In this document: piece by piece, positions 57,127 through 64,000 of the stretch | How positions within the stretch are numbered: position 1 is the stretch's first letter | How the letters are laid out: each line of letters begins with the position of its first letter | NCBI RefSeq assembly: GCF_000381885.1 | Contig: NZ_KB907221.1 | Coordinates: 62,001 to 126,000, forward strand | Source of the DNA: Actinomadura atramentaria DSM 43919 | GTDB taxonomy: Bacteria > Actinomycetota > Actinomycetes > Streptosporangiales > Streptosporangiaceae | Length of the DNA: 64,000 bases | Direction: 5' to 3' | The notes under the pieces: generated by a model | Databases searched by the model: none | What the model was told of the DNA's origin: nothing | What the model saw: the letters and a program-made list of their open reading frames with translations, nothing else | Made by a program: the position numbers and the translations under genes

Positions 57127-57929
57127 CCGCCGCCGCGCTCGGCCCGGCCGCGCGGCGGCTCGGCGCGACGCTGCTGTCGCTGGCGCTGTCCCTCGCGCTG
57201 ATCGCGATCGGGTGGACGGCGTTCCTCAAGGCGCTGGACGTCAACCCGCTCGTCGCCAAGAGCCCGGCGGACGTGTGGCGCTACCTGATGTCGGGCCCCG
57301 AGGCGGGCGCGCACCGCGACCTGGTCGGGGACGGCCTGCGCGTCACGCTGCGCGACGCGGGCGCGGGCCTGGTCGCCGGGCTCGCCGCCGCGGCCGTCGT
57401 CGCGGTCGCGTTCGTGCTGTGGCGGACGGCCGAGCGGTCGTTCATGCCGATCGCGATGGTCGTCCGGTCGGTGCCGCTGGTCGCGATGACGCCCGTCATC
57501 ACGCTCATCTTCGGCCGGGACCTGCTCGCCACGACCGTCATCAGCGGGATCGTCGTTTTCTTCCCGGCGCTGGTGAACCTGGTGTTCGGGCTGCGGTCGT
57601 CGTCCGCGCAGGCCGCCGACCTGGTCCGCGCCTACGGCGGCGGGCCGTGGACGACGATGCGCAAGGTCATGGTCCCGAGCGCGCTGCCCGCGTTCTTCGC
57701 GTCCGCGCGGATCGCCGCGCCCGGCTCGCTGATCGGGGCGCTGCTCGCCGAATGGCTCGCCACCGGCAAGGGCCTCGGCTACGCGATGCTCACCTCCGGC
57801 AGCACCTTCAAGTACGACGAACTGTGGGCGAGCGTCGTCGCGGTGACACTGGCCTCACTCGCGGTCTACGCGCTGATCGGCGTACTGGAAGCGGTCGTCC
57901 TGGCCCGCTACGCCCCCCGCGACCACTGA
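57123..57929 (+). CDS. ABC importer permease, second of two
   Basis: 268 residues, same family as the preceding gene. The EAA loop is QAADLVRAYGGGPWTTMRKV, followed by MVPSALPAFFASARIAAPGS and LLAEWLATGKGLG. It has about six membrane helices. ATG 57123 overlaps the first permease stop (ATGA). With its partner it should form the membrane channel of this importer. Substrate is not evident; a thiamine-precursor, nitrate or sulfonate-like ligand is possible. Confidence 0.9.
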   Translation: MTAAALGPAARRLGATLLSLALSLALIAIGWTAFLKALDVNPLVAKSPADVWRYLMSGPEAGAHRDLVGDGLRVTLRDAGAGLVAGLAAAAVVAVAFVLWRTAERSFMPIAMVVRSVPLVAMTPVITLIFGRDLLATTVISGIVVFFPALVNLVFGLRSSSAQAADLVRAYGGGPWTTMRKVMVPSALPAFFASARIAAPGSLIGALLAEWLATGKGLGYAMLTSGSTFKYDELWASVVAVTLASLAVYALIGVLEAVVLARYAPRDH

Positions 57930-57947
57930 CCCGGCTACCGTGGTCGG

Positions 57948-58391
57948 GTGGTCGAGGGGGTCGAGAGTTGGCGGGTGCCGCGTGCGCACGTCGCGGGGAA
58001 GGCGGCGGGGGCGCTCGTGCTGGTCGTCGTCGCCGCGTTCGCCCGCGACGCGGCGGGCGTGCTGCTGGCGGGCGTCGCGGCGGCGGCGGTCGCGGGGATC
58101 GCGCTGCGGGACGTGCTGGTCCCGGTGCGGCTCGCCGCCGACGACGGCGGCGTGACGGTCGTCGCGGGCCTGGCCGGGCGACGGCGGCTGGCGTGGGGCG
58201 AGATCGAGGAGATCCGCGTGGACGAGCGGCGGCGCGGGCTCGTCCGCAGCCGCCTGCTGGAGATCCGCGCCGACGACGACCTGCACCTGCTGAGCGCGTT
58301 CGACCTCGGCTCGGACGTCGCGACCGCCGCCGACGCGCTGACGCGCCGGTGGCGGGCTCAGACCGGCAGCTCGTCGGACGCCGCCGGGTAG
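57948..58391 (+). CDS. Membrane-anchored PH-domain-like protein
   Basis: 147 residues. Two hydrophobic helices (about 18-55: AGKAAGALVLVVVAAFARDA, then GVLLAGVAAAAVAGIA) are followed by a small beta domain, GGVTVVAGLAGRRRLAWGEI then EEIRVDERRRGL, the usual bacterial PH domain pattern of actinobacterial membrane proteins. GTG 57948 has a weak ribosome site and lies 18 bases after the importer operon. Its last 34 bases overlap the convergent ribokinase gene. Function unknown. Confidence 0.7.
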   Translation: MVEGVESWRVPRAHVAGKAAGALVLVVVAAFARDAAGVLLAGVAAAAVAGIALRDVLVPVRLAADDGGVTVVAGLAGRRRLAWGEIEEIRVDERRRGLVRSRLLEIRADDDLHLLSAFDLGSDVATAADALTRRWRAQTGSSSDAAG

Positions 58392-59272
58392 GACGGCTGC
58401 GCGCCGCGCGTCCGCACCGCCGCCGCGCCGACCCGCACCGCGTACCGGGCGGCGTCCGCGACCGTGTCGCCGCGCGCCAGCCGCAGGCACAGCGCGCCGG
58501 TGAACGCGTCGCCCGCGCCCGTGGTGTCGACGGCGGGGACGTGCGGCGCGGGCACGTGCGCGGTCGCGCCGCCCGTCGCGGCGTCGGCGACCAGCGCCCC
58601 GTCCGCGCCGAGCGTGACGACGGCGGCGCGCGGGCCGAGCGCGAGCAGCGCGGCCGGGTCGCGGGCGGCCTCGGCGGACCGGCCGGGCAGCAGGAACGCC
58701 GCCTCGTGCTCGTTGACGACCAGCACGTCGCACAGCCCGAGCAGCGGCGCGGGCGGCTCGGCGGCGGGCGACAGGTTCAGCACGGTCCGCGCCCCGCCCT
58801 CGTCGGCGGTGCGGGCGGCGGCCAGGACGACGTCGACCGGGATCTCCATCTGCAGCGACACGACCCGCGCGGCGGCGAGCAGCGCGGGGTCCACGTCTGC
58901 GGGGGTGAGCAGGGCGTTGGCGCCGGGCGCGACGACGATGCTGTTCTCCCCGTCCGGGGCGACGGTGATGAGCGCGACGCCGGTCGGCGCGGCCGTGGTC
59001 CGCAGCGCGGCGGCGTCGACGCCCGCGGCGGCGAGGGCGTCGCGCAGCAGCGCCGCGTGCCCGTCGTCGCCGACCCGGCCGAGCAGCGCGACGCGCCCGC
59101 CGAGCCGGGCCGCCGCGACGGCCTGGTTGGCGCCCTTGCCGCCGGGGTGGGCGGCCAGCTCGGAGCCGAGCACGGTCTCCCCCGGGCCGGGCCGCCGGGC
59201 GACCCGCACCACCAGGTCGGCGTTGGCGGAGCCGACCACCACGACGTCGTGCCCGCCCGTACCGTCCGTCAC
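58358..59272 (-). CDS. Ribokinase-like PfkB carbohydrate kinase
   Basis: 304 residues. The N-terminal strand is VVVVGSANADLVVRV, the first PfkB signature is HPGGKGANQAVAAARLGG, and the second VDTTGAGDAFTGALCLRLA carries the catalytic Asp. It phosphorylates ribose or a related sugar on O5. GTG 59272 is preceded by AAGGGAGGC five bases upstream; an ATG at 59305 is a weaker alternative. No ribose transporter is adjacent; the ribose-type importer at the window start is 55 kb away. It converges with the PH-domain gene with 34 bases of overlap. Confidence 0.9.
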   Translation of the reverse strand: MTDGTGGHDVVVVGSANADLVVRVARRPGPGETVLGSELAAHPGGKGANQAVAAARLGGRVALLGRVGDDGHAALLRDALAAAGVDAAALRTTAAPTGVALITVAPDGENSIVVAPGANALLTPADVDPALLAAARVVSLQMEIPVDVVLAAARTADEGGARTVLNLSPAAEPPAPLLGLCDVLVVNEHEAAFLLPGRSAEAARDPAALLALGPRAAVVTLGADGALVADAATGGATAHVPAPHVPAVDTTGAGDAFTGALCLRLARGDTVADAARYAVRVGAAAVRTRGAQPSYPAASDELPV

Positions 59273-59309
59273 AAGCGCCTCCCTTGGGCCGGTTCCGGGG
59301 CGCATCGTC

Positions 59310-59540
59310 TCACCCGGGCGACAGCTCCGAAAGGTCGACGACGCCGGACAGGTCGGCGGACAGGTCGGCGGCCGACGCGTAGTAGCCGCGGCCGAGCAGC
59401 GCGCCGCCCGCCGTGGCCAGCAGCGCGTCGCGGGCGTCGGCCGGGACTCCGGCGAACGACGCCCACACCCGGTGCGCCCCCGTCAGCCGGACCTGGGCGA
59501 CGGCGACGCCCCGGGGACCGGTCCAGCGCGCGGCGTCCAT
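59310..59540 (-). CDS. Small hypothetical protein
   Basis: 76 residues (MDAARWTGPRGVAVAQVRLT onward) with an alternating strand start and a ribose/nucleotide-like GALLGRGYYASAADLSADL region. No motif recognised. It lies 37 bases upstream of the ribokinase gene on the same strand and downstream of a TetR gene, so it may be part of either transcript. AAGG lies nine bases before ATG 59540. Coding bias is good. Confidence 0.6.
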   Translation of the reverse strand: MDAARWTGPRGVAVAQVRLTGAHRVWASFAGVPADARDALLATAGGALLGRGYYASAADLSADLSGVVDLSELSPG

Positions 59541-59587
59541 GATTCCGACCTTACGCTCGGTGACGGGACGGCCGCCGTCCGGGGCCG

Positions 59588-60223
59588 TCAGGGCGCGAGG
59601 CGGCGCGCCGTGGCGGACACGGCGAGGAACAGTTCCGTGCAGTCGTCCAGCAGCCGTTCGCGGGAGGACGAGTCCGGGTCCTGGAGCCACGCGGAGATCG
59701 TCTCGGCGACGCCGCCGACGAGGAACCGGGCGACCAGGTCGCGCTGCCGGGCGGTGACGGCCGCGCCGAAGCCGTCGCGGGACCGGTCCGCCACCAGGTC
59801 CGCGATGCGCCGCGCGGCGGTGAGGCGGCGGCGGGAGAGCGCCGGGCTGGCGAGCGGGACCGTCAGCACGACGCGGCCCTTGCGCGGGTCGTCCCCGACG
59901 AGGTCGATGACGCTGCCGAGGGCGGCGCGGACGCGGCCGCGCGGGTCGGCGGGCGCGGCGGCGAGGGCGGCCTGGCCGCGCTCGATCAGCTCGGCGACGA
60001 CCGCGTCGAACACCGCGACGGTGAGCGCGTCGAGATCGGGGAAGCTCTCGTAGAAGTACCGGGGCGTGAGCCGGGCGGCCTCGCAGACCTTGCGGACGGA
60101 CGCCGCCTGCGGCCCGCCGGTGCCGAGCAGGTCGAGCCCGGCCGCCACCAGGCGGGCGCGCCGGTCGGCGGCGCGGGCGGCGGCGTCCTGTCCGGCGTAC
60201 GTGCGCGACGAGGCGGTGCCCAT
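59588..60223 (-). CDS. TetR family regulator divergent from second MpaB-like gene
   Basis: 211 residues. The N-terminal region RRARLVAAGLDLLGTGGPQA, then SVRKVCEAARLTPRYFYESF is a TetR helix-turn-helix (about 22-70); the recognition helix ends YFYESFPDLD. The C-terminal part is a plain ligand domain with LDDCTELFLAVSATARR. ATG 60223 was preferred over an in-frame ATG six codons upstream. It is divergent from the DUF2236 gene with a clear promoter between them and is likely its repressor. Confidence 0.87.
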   Translation of the reverse strand: MGTASSRTYAGQDAAARAADRRARLVAAGLDLLGTGGPQAASVRKVCEAARLTPRYFYESFPDLDALTVAVFDAVVAELIERGQAALAAAPADPRGRVRAALGSVIDLVGDDPRKGRVVLTVPLASPALSRRRLTAARRIADLVADRSRDGFGAAVTARQRDLVARFLVGGVAETISAWLQDPDSSSRERLLDDCTELFLAVSATARRLAP

Positions 60224-60232
60224 GACCCCATC

Positions 60233-60261
60233 TTGACACACGCGTTTCCTGATCCTTTAAT
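60233..60261 (+). promoter_or_regulatory. Strong sigma-70-type promoter of the second MpaB-like gene
   Basis: TTGACA (60233-60238), a 17-base spacer and TTTAAT (60256-60261) are near-perfect -35 and -10 elements, rare in such GC-rich DNA. A start near 60268 would leave a 36-base leader before the ATG at 60304 with a GGAGTGAGG ribosome site. A TetR bound at or near this AT-rich segment could shut the gene off. Confidence 0.7.
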
Positions 60262-60303
60262 TCTGATAACAGACGTTGGCAGATCGGCCGGAGTGAGGCA
60301 CCC

Positions 60304-61152
60304 ATGACGACGAGCGAGGTCGCGCCGCCCGCGACCGCCGGACCCGCCCCGCGGGCCGTGGCGGACACGCTGAGCTGGTTCGCGCTGAACGCCGCGACGG
60401 CGAACGTGATCATGCAGCTCGCCCTGCTGCCCGTCGGCCACGGCGTCGCGGAGAGCAAGGTGGAGAGCGGGCGCGCCGACCTGCATCCGGTCAAACGGCT
60501 GCGGACGACGCTGAGCTACGTCGCCGTCGCCTGGTGGGGCACCGAGGACGAGCGCCTGGCGATGCGCGCCGAGGTCAACCGCTCGCACCGGCACGTCCAC
60601 TCCGCGCCCGGCGACCCGGTGAAGTACAACGCCTTCGACCGCGACCTGCAGCTCTGGGTCGCCGCGTGCCTGTACCGGGGCACCGTGGACGTGCTGACCG
60701 TCCTGCACGGCAGGCCCGACGACGCCTACCTCGACACCGTCTACGCGCACGCGTCGCGGCTCGCCACCACGCTCCAGGTGCCGCGGGACCGGTGGCCGCG
60801 CGACCGCGCCGCGTTCGCCGAGTACTGGGAGACGGCGGTCCGCCGGACGGAGATGGACGACGTCACCCGCCGCTACCTGCGCGACCTCATCGACCTGCGC
60901 GGGCTGCCGCGCCCGGTCCGCCGCACCGCCGCGCCCTTCCACCGGTTCGTGACGACCGGGTTCCTGCCGCCGCTGTTCCGCGAGCAGCTCGGCCTCACCT
61001 GGACCCGCCGCGACCAGCGGCGCTTCAACGCGTTCACCCGCGTCGCGGGCCTGGCCGACCGCGCCCTGCCGCGCGCCGCGCGCTGCTTCCCCTGGAACGT
61101 CTACCTGTGGGACGCGCGACGGCGCATCCGCGGTGGCCGCCCGATCGTCTGA
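60304..61152 (+). CDS. DUF2236/oxygenase MpaB family protein (second copy)
   Basis: 282 residues of the shorter DUF2236 class. WFALNAATANVIMQLALLPV is the opening helix, MRAEVNRSHRHVHSAPGDPV carries histidines, and VKYNAFDRDLQLWVAACLYR is the hallmark block. The end has RAARCFPWNVYLWDAR. This is a haem-binding oxygenase-like fold with unknown substrate. It is divergent from its own TetR gene and clearly different in length (282 against 432) from the first MpaB-like protein of this window. The stop lies inside a 13-base tandem repeat. Confidence 0.82.
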   Translation: MTTSEVAPPATAGPAPRAVADTLSWFALNAATANVIMQLALLPVGHGVAESKVESGRADLHPVKRLRTTLSYVAVAWWGTEDERLAMRAEVNRSHRHVHSAPGDPVKYNAFDRDLQLWVAACLYRGTVDVLTVLHGRPDDAYLDTVYAHASRLATTLQVPRDRWPRDRAAFAEYWETAVRRTEMDDVTRRYLRDLIDLRGLPRPVRRTAAPFHRFVTTGFLPPLFREQLGLTWTRRDQRRFNAFTRVAGLADRALPRAARCFPWNVYLWDARRRIRGGRPIV

Positions 61153-61171
61153 TTCACGCGTCTGATTCACG
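61146..61171. repeat. Tandem duplication of a 13-base unit across a stop codon
   Basis: CGTCTGATTCACG occurs twice in direct succession (61146-61158 and 61159-61171). The first copy contains the TGA of the preceding gene. It is exact, so a recent slippage event is likely; it does not change the protein. Confidence 0.8.
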
Positions 61172-61234
61172 GGGCTTCCGGCCCGGTGTGACGTTCCGGT
61201 GACCGAGGGTAGTGGTCCCGGTTAGGGTGGAACC

Positions 61235-61651
61235 ATGACGATCACGCGGAAGGCGCGCCCGTGGGCGCTCGCCGCGCTCGCGGCCCTCGCGCCCGCCTGC
61301 GGGGCGACGCCCGCGCGCGGCGACGGCGTCGTCCGGGCGGGGACGGAGTTCACGCTCGCGCCGGGCGAGAGCGTCCGGGTGCGGGGCGCGCCGCTCACGC
61401 TGACGTTCGTGCGCGTCGCGGGCGACAGCCGCTGCCCGCGCGAGGTGCAGTGCGTCTGGCAGGGCGACGCGACGGTCGTCCTGCGCGGCGCGGAGGGGAA
61501 CCGCGCCACCGACCACGAGCTGCACACCGCCGCCGGACCTGCGGAGGCGGCGGTCGGCGGGCACCGGGTGCGGTTGACCGCGCTCGCGCCGGGCAGAACC
61601 ACGCGCGGCGTCGCTCCCGGCGACTACCGGGCGCGGCTCCGGCTGGACTGA
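61235..61651 (+). CDS. Small secreted lipoprotein, uncharacterised
   Basis: 138 residues. The N-terminus has a basic start and hydrophobic core ending in the lipobox LAPACG (Cys at about residue 22), so it is probably lipid-anchored outside the membrane. The mature part is a beta-rich domain with the recurring bacterial block GDSRCPREVQCVWQGDATVV, whose two Cys may form a disulfide. No enzyme motif. It stands alone between the DUF2236 gene and a histidine phosphatase gene. Function unknown; possibly a metal- or ligand-binding cell-surface protein. Confidence 0.7.
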   Translation: MTITRKARPWALAALAALAPACGATPARGDGVVRAGTEFTLAPGESVRVRGAPLTLTFVRVAGDSRCPREVQCVWQGDATVVLRGAEGNRATDHELHTAAGPAEAAVGGHRVRLTALAPGRTTRGVAPGDYRARLRLD

Positions 61652-61794
61652 TCGGAGACTGAGCCGACACCGACGGCGCGGCCTTCCGCGAAGCGCGACC
61701 GGACCGGCCCGTCCCCTGGAAGGATGCTCGGTGCCGGGGGACGGCGACCGCCGTGGAACGCTCCGGCGGCGCGCAACGGGGAGATGAGCAGCAC

Positions 61795-62394
61795 ATGGGC
61801 ACGATCCTTTTCCTGGTCCGGCACGGCGAGACCGTCTGGCACGCCGAGAACCGCTACGCCGGGGTGAGCGACGTCGCGCTCACCGCCGCCGGGCGCGACC
61901 AGGCCGAGCGGCTCGGCGGCTGGGCGGCGGGGGCGAAGCTCGACGCCGTCGTCTGCTCGCCGGTGAGCCGCGCCCGGATCACCGCCGAGCCCGCGGCGCG
62001 CGCCGCCGGGCACCCGGCGGAGGCCGACCCCGACCTCGCGGAGATGGACTTCGGCGTCGCCGAGGGCCGGACGCTCGCCGAGCTGCCGCCCGCCGCCGTC
62101 GCCGCGTTCCGCGCCGACCCGGTCGCGGGCGCGTTCGAGGGCGCGGAGGACCCGCTGGCCGTCGCGGAGCGCGGGGCCCGCGCGCTGCGGCGCGCCGCCG
62201 CCGCGCACGACGGCGGCCGGGTCCTGGTCGTCGCGCACAGCACGATGCTGCGGCTCGCGCTGTGCCGCATGCTCGGCATCCCGGAAGCCCGCTACCGCAC
62301 GGTGTTCCCGAAGCTGGAGAACTGCGCGCTCACCGAGATCCGCGTCGACGGCCAGGACACCGGGCTGCTGGCCTGCAACGTTCCGGCGTCCTGA
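61795..62394 (+). CDS. Histidine phosphatase superfamily protein
   Basis: 199 residues. The phosphohistidine motif is LVRHGETVWHAENRY near residue 9. The second part has VVCSPVSRARIT, the acidic LAEMDFGVAEG with the catalytic Glu, and the second His in LVVAHSTMLRLALCR. It belongs to the acid-phosphatase/cobalamin-phosphatase type (MSMEG_4193-like), acting in the cytoplasm on small phosphates or sugar phosphates. ATG 61795 was chosen over an out-of-frame ATG eleven bases upstream. Its substrate cannot be read. It converges with the rhamnosidase gene. Confidence 0.87.
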   Translation: MGTILFLVRHGETVWHAENRYAGVSDVALTAAGRDQAERLGGWAAGAKLDAVVCSPVSRARITAEPAARAAGHPAEADPDLAEMDFGVAEGRTLAELPPAAVAAFRADPVAGAFEGAEDPLAVAERGARALRRAAAAHDGGRVLVVAHSTMLRLALCRMLGIPEARYRTVFPKLENCALTEIRVDGQDTGLLACNVPAS

Positions 62395-62406
62395 CCGTCG
62401 CCTGAG

Positions 62407-64000
62407 TCAGCGGCCCGTGCGGACCACCGTCGTCCGGTCCGACCCGACCGGGCCGATGGTGAGCAGCCCGCCGGTGACGTCGCTCCCGGTGGTGCGGCGC
62501 GCGTTCGCGTGGGGTCCGGCGACGCGGTAGGCGCGCGGATCGTCGGTTCCGGTCTCCACGACGACGCGGGCGGTCACGCCGGGCGGCACGTCCACGTCGA
62601 GGCGGTACGCGCGCGGGTTCCGGCGCTCCAGCGCGACCGACACCGGTCCCCGGATCGTCGGGACGCGGCCCGCCGCCCGCGTGAGGTCCCCGGGGCGCGG
62701 CCGGACCTCGATCCCCGCCGCGCCCGGCTCGGTGATCCGCACGCCGAGGACGTGCCGCGCGATCACGTTGGCGGGCGCGGAGCCCCACGCGTGCGAGAAC
62801 GTCATGTTCGGCTTGAGGGACGGGTCCCACGCCTCCGCGACGATCGTCGCGCCGAGGTCGTCCATCATGTGCAGCCACGACGCCATGCCGCGCACGGTCA
62901 TCAGGCCGATCGCGTCGGCCGCGCGGCCCGTCGCGAACAGGGCGTCGAGCAGGAACTGCGCGGCGTAGACGCTGACCCGCATGCCGCCCGCGGCGAGGGT
63001 CCGGCCGAGCGCGGCGACGACCGCGTCCGGGACCGTGCCCGGCCCGGCGACGCCGAGCGCGACCGGGTACGCGGTGGCGTGCTGCGCGGCGTGGTCGGTG
63101 CCCGCGCCGTCCGCGAACCGGCCCGCCGCCGCGTCGAGCAGCGTGGCGCGCATCGCGGCGGCGAGGGTGTCGGCGCGGGTCCGCCACGTCCGGGCGTCGT
63201 CGGTGCGGCCGAGGGCGGTCGCGATGTCGGCCATCGCGGCGAACGCGGCGTACTGGCAGGCGTTCACGACCGTGTTGACCTCGGTGAACACGTAGCCGTC
63301 GCGGTTGGACGCGGGCCAGTCCACGAGGTCCCCGAGGTCCTGGCTGGACGAGCCGGGCTTCTTGTGGACGAGCCCGTCGTCGCCGAGGTAGCGCGTCAGG
63401 TGCTTGCCCGCGAGCAGGTCGTAGTCGGCGGCGAGCCGGTCCGGGTCGCCGGTGTGCAGGTAGTCCCGCCACGCCGACATGACGTTCATCAGCCGGTACT
63501 CGGTCGGCCAGGTGTGGTTGCGCGTCAGGTAGGCGCCGGACGCGCGGGCCAGCGCGTACGACCGCTGCACCGCGTACTCCGACGCCTGGTTGACGAGCGC
63601 GTCGCCCTCGTACGGCCCGCGCTCGCGCGTCGGGGTGTCGATGTAGAGGTCGCCGCGCGTCGCCTCGATCGAGTAGCGGCTCAGCTCGTAGACGCGGTCG
63701 AGGTCGCGGCTGGAGGACGAGAACGACGCGTCGGAGTCGCGCCAGGCCGCGCGCCACGCGCGGCCGGTGGCGGCGCGGCGCAGGTCGAGCGAGTCGTCGC
63801 AGGTGAGCTGCGCGTAGCGGAACCCGCGGTAGCCCCAGTGCTCGACGGTCTGGCGGCCGTCGCGCAGCGTCCAGGTCTCGTCGTAGGTGACGCCCGCGCG
63901 CAGCGCGTACCGGACGGTGCCGTCCGGGTTCAGCTCCTCGCCGAGCCGGACGCCGACCGTCTGCCCGGCGCGGCCGGTGAGCGTCAGCCGCAGGCCGCCC
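62407..64000 (-). CDS. Alpha-L-rhamnosidase-like glycoside hydrolase (GH78), C-terminal part
   Basis: The gene runs off the window end; 531 residues including the C-terminus are visible. Reading starts GGLRLTLTGRAGQTVGVRLG, with the sugar-binding EELNPDGTVRYALRAG. The catalytic domain has IDTPTRERGPYEGDAL, where an Asp/Glu-rich loop supplies the acid, then EYRLMNVMSAWRDYLHTGD and YVFTEVNTVVNACQY, a six-hairpin barrel. The end is a C-terminal beta-sandwich. GH78 enzymes release terminal L-rhamnose from plant or microbial glycans, often outside the cell; a signal peptide would lie beyond the window. Confidence 0.88.
   Translation of the reverse strand, partial: GGLRLTLTGRAGQTVGVRLGEELNPDGTVRYALRAGVTYDETWTLRDGRQTVEHWGYRGFRYAQLTCDDSLDLRRAATGRAWRAAWRDSDASFSSSSRDLDRVYELSRYSIEATRGDLYIDTPTRERGPYEGDALVNQASEYAVQRSYALARASGAYLTRNHTWPTEYRLMNVMSAWRDYLHTGDPDRLAADYDLLAGKHLTRYLGDDGLVHKKPGSSSQDLGDLVDWPASNRDGYVFTEVNTVVNACQYAAFAAMADIATALGRTDDARTWRTRADTLAAAMRATLLDAAAGRFADGAGTDHAAQHATAYPVALGVAGPGTVPDAVVAALGRTLAAGGMRVSVYAAQFLLDALFATGRAADAIGLMTVRGMASWLHMMDDLGATIVAEAWDPSLKPNMTFSHAWGSAPANVIARHVLGVRITEPGAAGIEVRPRPGDLTRAAGRVPTIRGPVSVALERRNPRAYRLDVDVPPGVTARVVVETGTDDPRAYRVAGPHANARRTTGSDVTGGLLTIGPVGSDRTTVVRTGR

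Overview
This window is very GC-rich, with strong G/C at third codon positions, frequent GTG and TTG starts, and many 1-4 base start/stop overlaps. Together with a hopanoid cluster, an ImuA'/ImuB/DnaE2 mutasome behind an actinobacterial-type LexA box, and DUF2236, Methyltransf_19 and DesK/DesR-like families, this points to a filamentous actinomycete. Thermomonosporaceae (Actinomadura-like) is my best guess, as inference only. No phage, plasmid or insertion-sequence genes were recognised. All function calls come from reading motifs; no database search was run.

Layout. (a) 1-8146: a tightly coupled plus-strand catabolic operon: the tail of an SsuA-like binding protein, a ribose-type ABC importer (binding lipoprotein, double ATPase, permease), an SsuD-like flavin monooxygenase, an aldehyde dehydrogenase and a GMC oxidoreductase. 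It faces an MFS transporter across a strong hairpin. (b) 9639-12433: a PAP2/WS-DGAT fusion coupled to an SDR. (c) 12456-20864, minus strand: the hopanoid operon hpnC-hpnD-hpnE-polyprenyl synthase-shc-hpnG-hpnH, with a TetR gene upstream. (d) 20992-21064: a tRNA-like gene with a degenerate anticodon arm. (e) 21134-27618: an SDR with a Cys-rich N-terminus, then a four-gene overlapping operon encoding a leucine-rich-repeat protein, an ankyrin protein, a MoxR AAA+ ATPase and a metallopeptidase/VWA protein. This is the strongest candidate for an undescribed system. (f) 27735-33665: a FUSC-type membrane protein, a Methyltransf_19 gene, a gene fragment, a CoA-transferase, and a DrrAB-type exporter plus its divergent TetR regulator, both beheaded at one junction near 33218.

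(g) 33684-36014: a large secreted lectin-like protein with a possible pore-forming C-terminus, followed by an intergenic region with a solitary type I-E CRISPR-like repeat. (h) 36588-45467: a TetR/MpaB pair, VOC and FBP proteins, a TetR with a perfect 21-bp palindromic operator candidate, a tandem-module histidine kinase overlapping its convergent response regulator, a SnoaL-like protein, a class A beta-lactamase and an aldose epimerase. (i) 45518-51180: SOS box, imuA', imuB, dnaE2. (j) 51271-64000: a Ser/Thr kinase with a PD40 propeller, a Ppx/GppA phosphatase, an NMT1-type ABC importer with two permeases, a PH-domain protein, ribokinase, a second TetR/MpaB pair with a clear promoter, a small lipoprotein, a histidine phosphatase, and the C-terminal part of an alpha-L-rhamnosidase running off the end.

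How the genes work together. HpnC, HpnD and HpnE should make squalene from farnesyl diphosphate supplied by the polyprenyl synthase. Shc cyclises it, and HpnH/HpnG add and trim the adenosyl-derived side chain. ImuA', ImuB and DnaE2 form the damage-inducible translesion module. The first operon looks like uptake and oxidation of a sulfonated or polyol-type organic compound, but the substrate cannot be read from the sequence.
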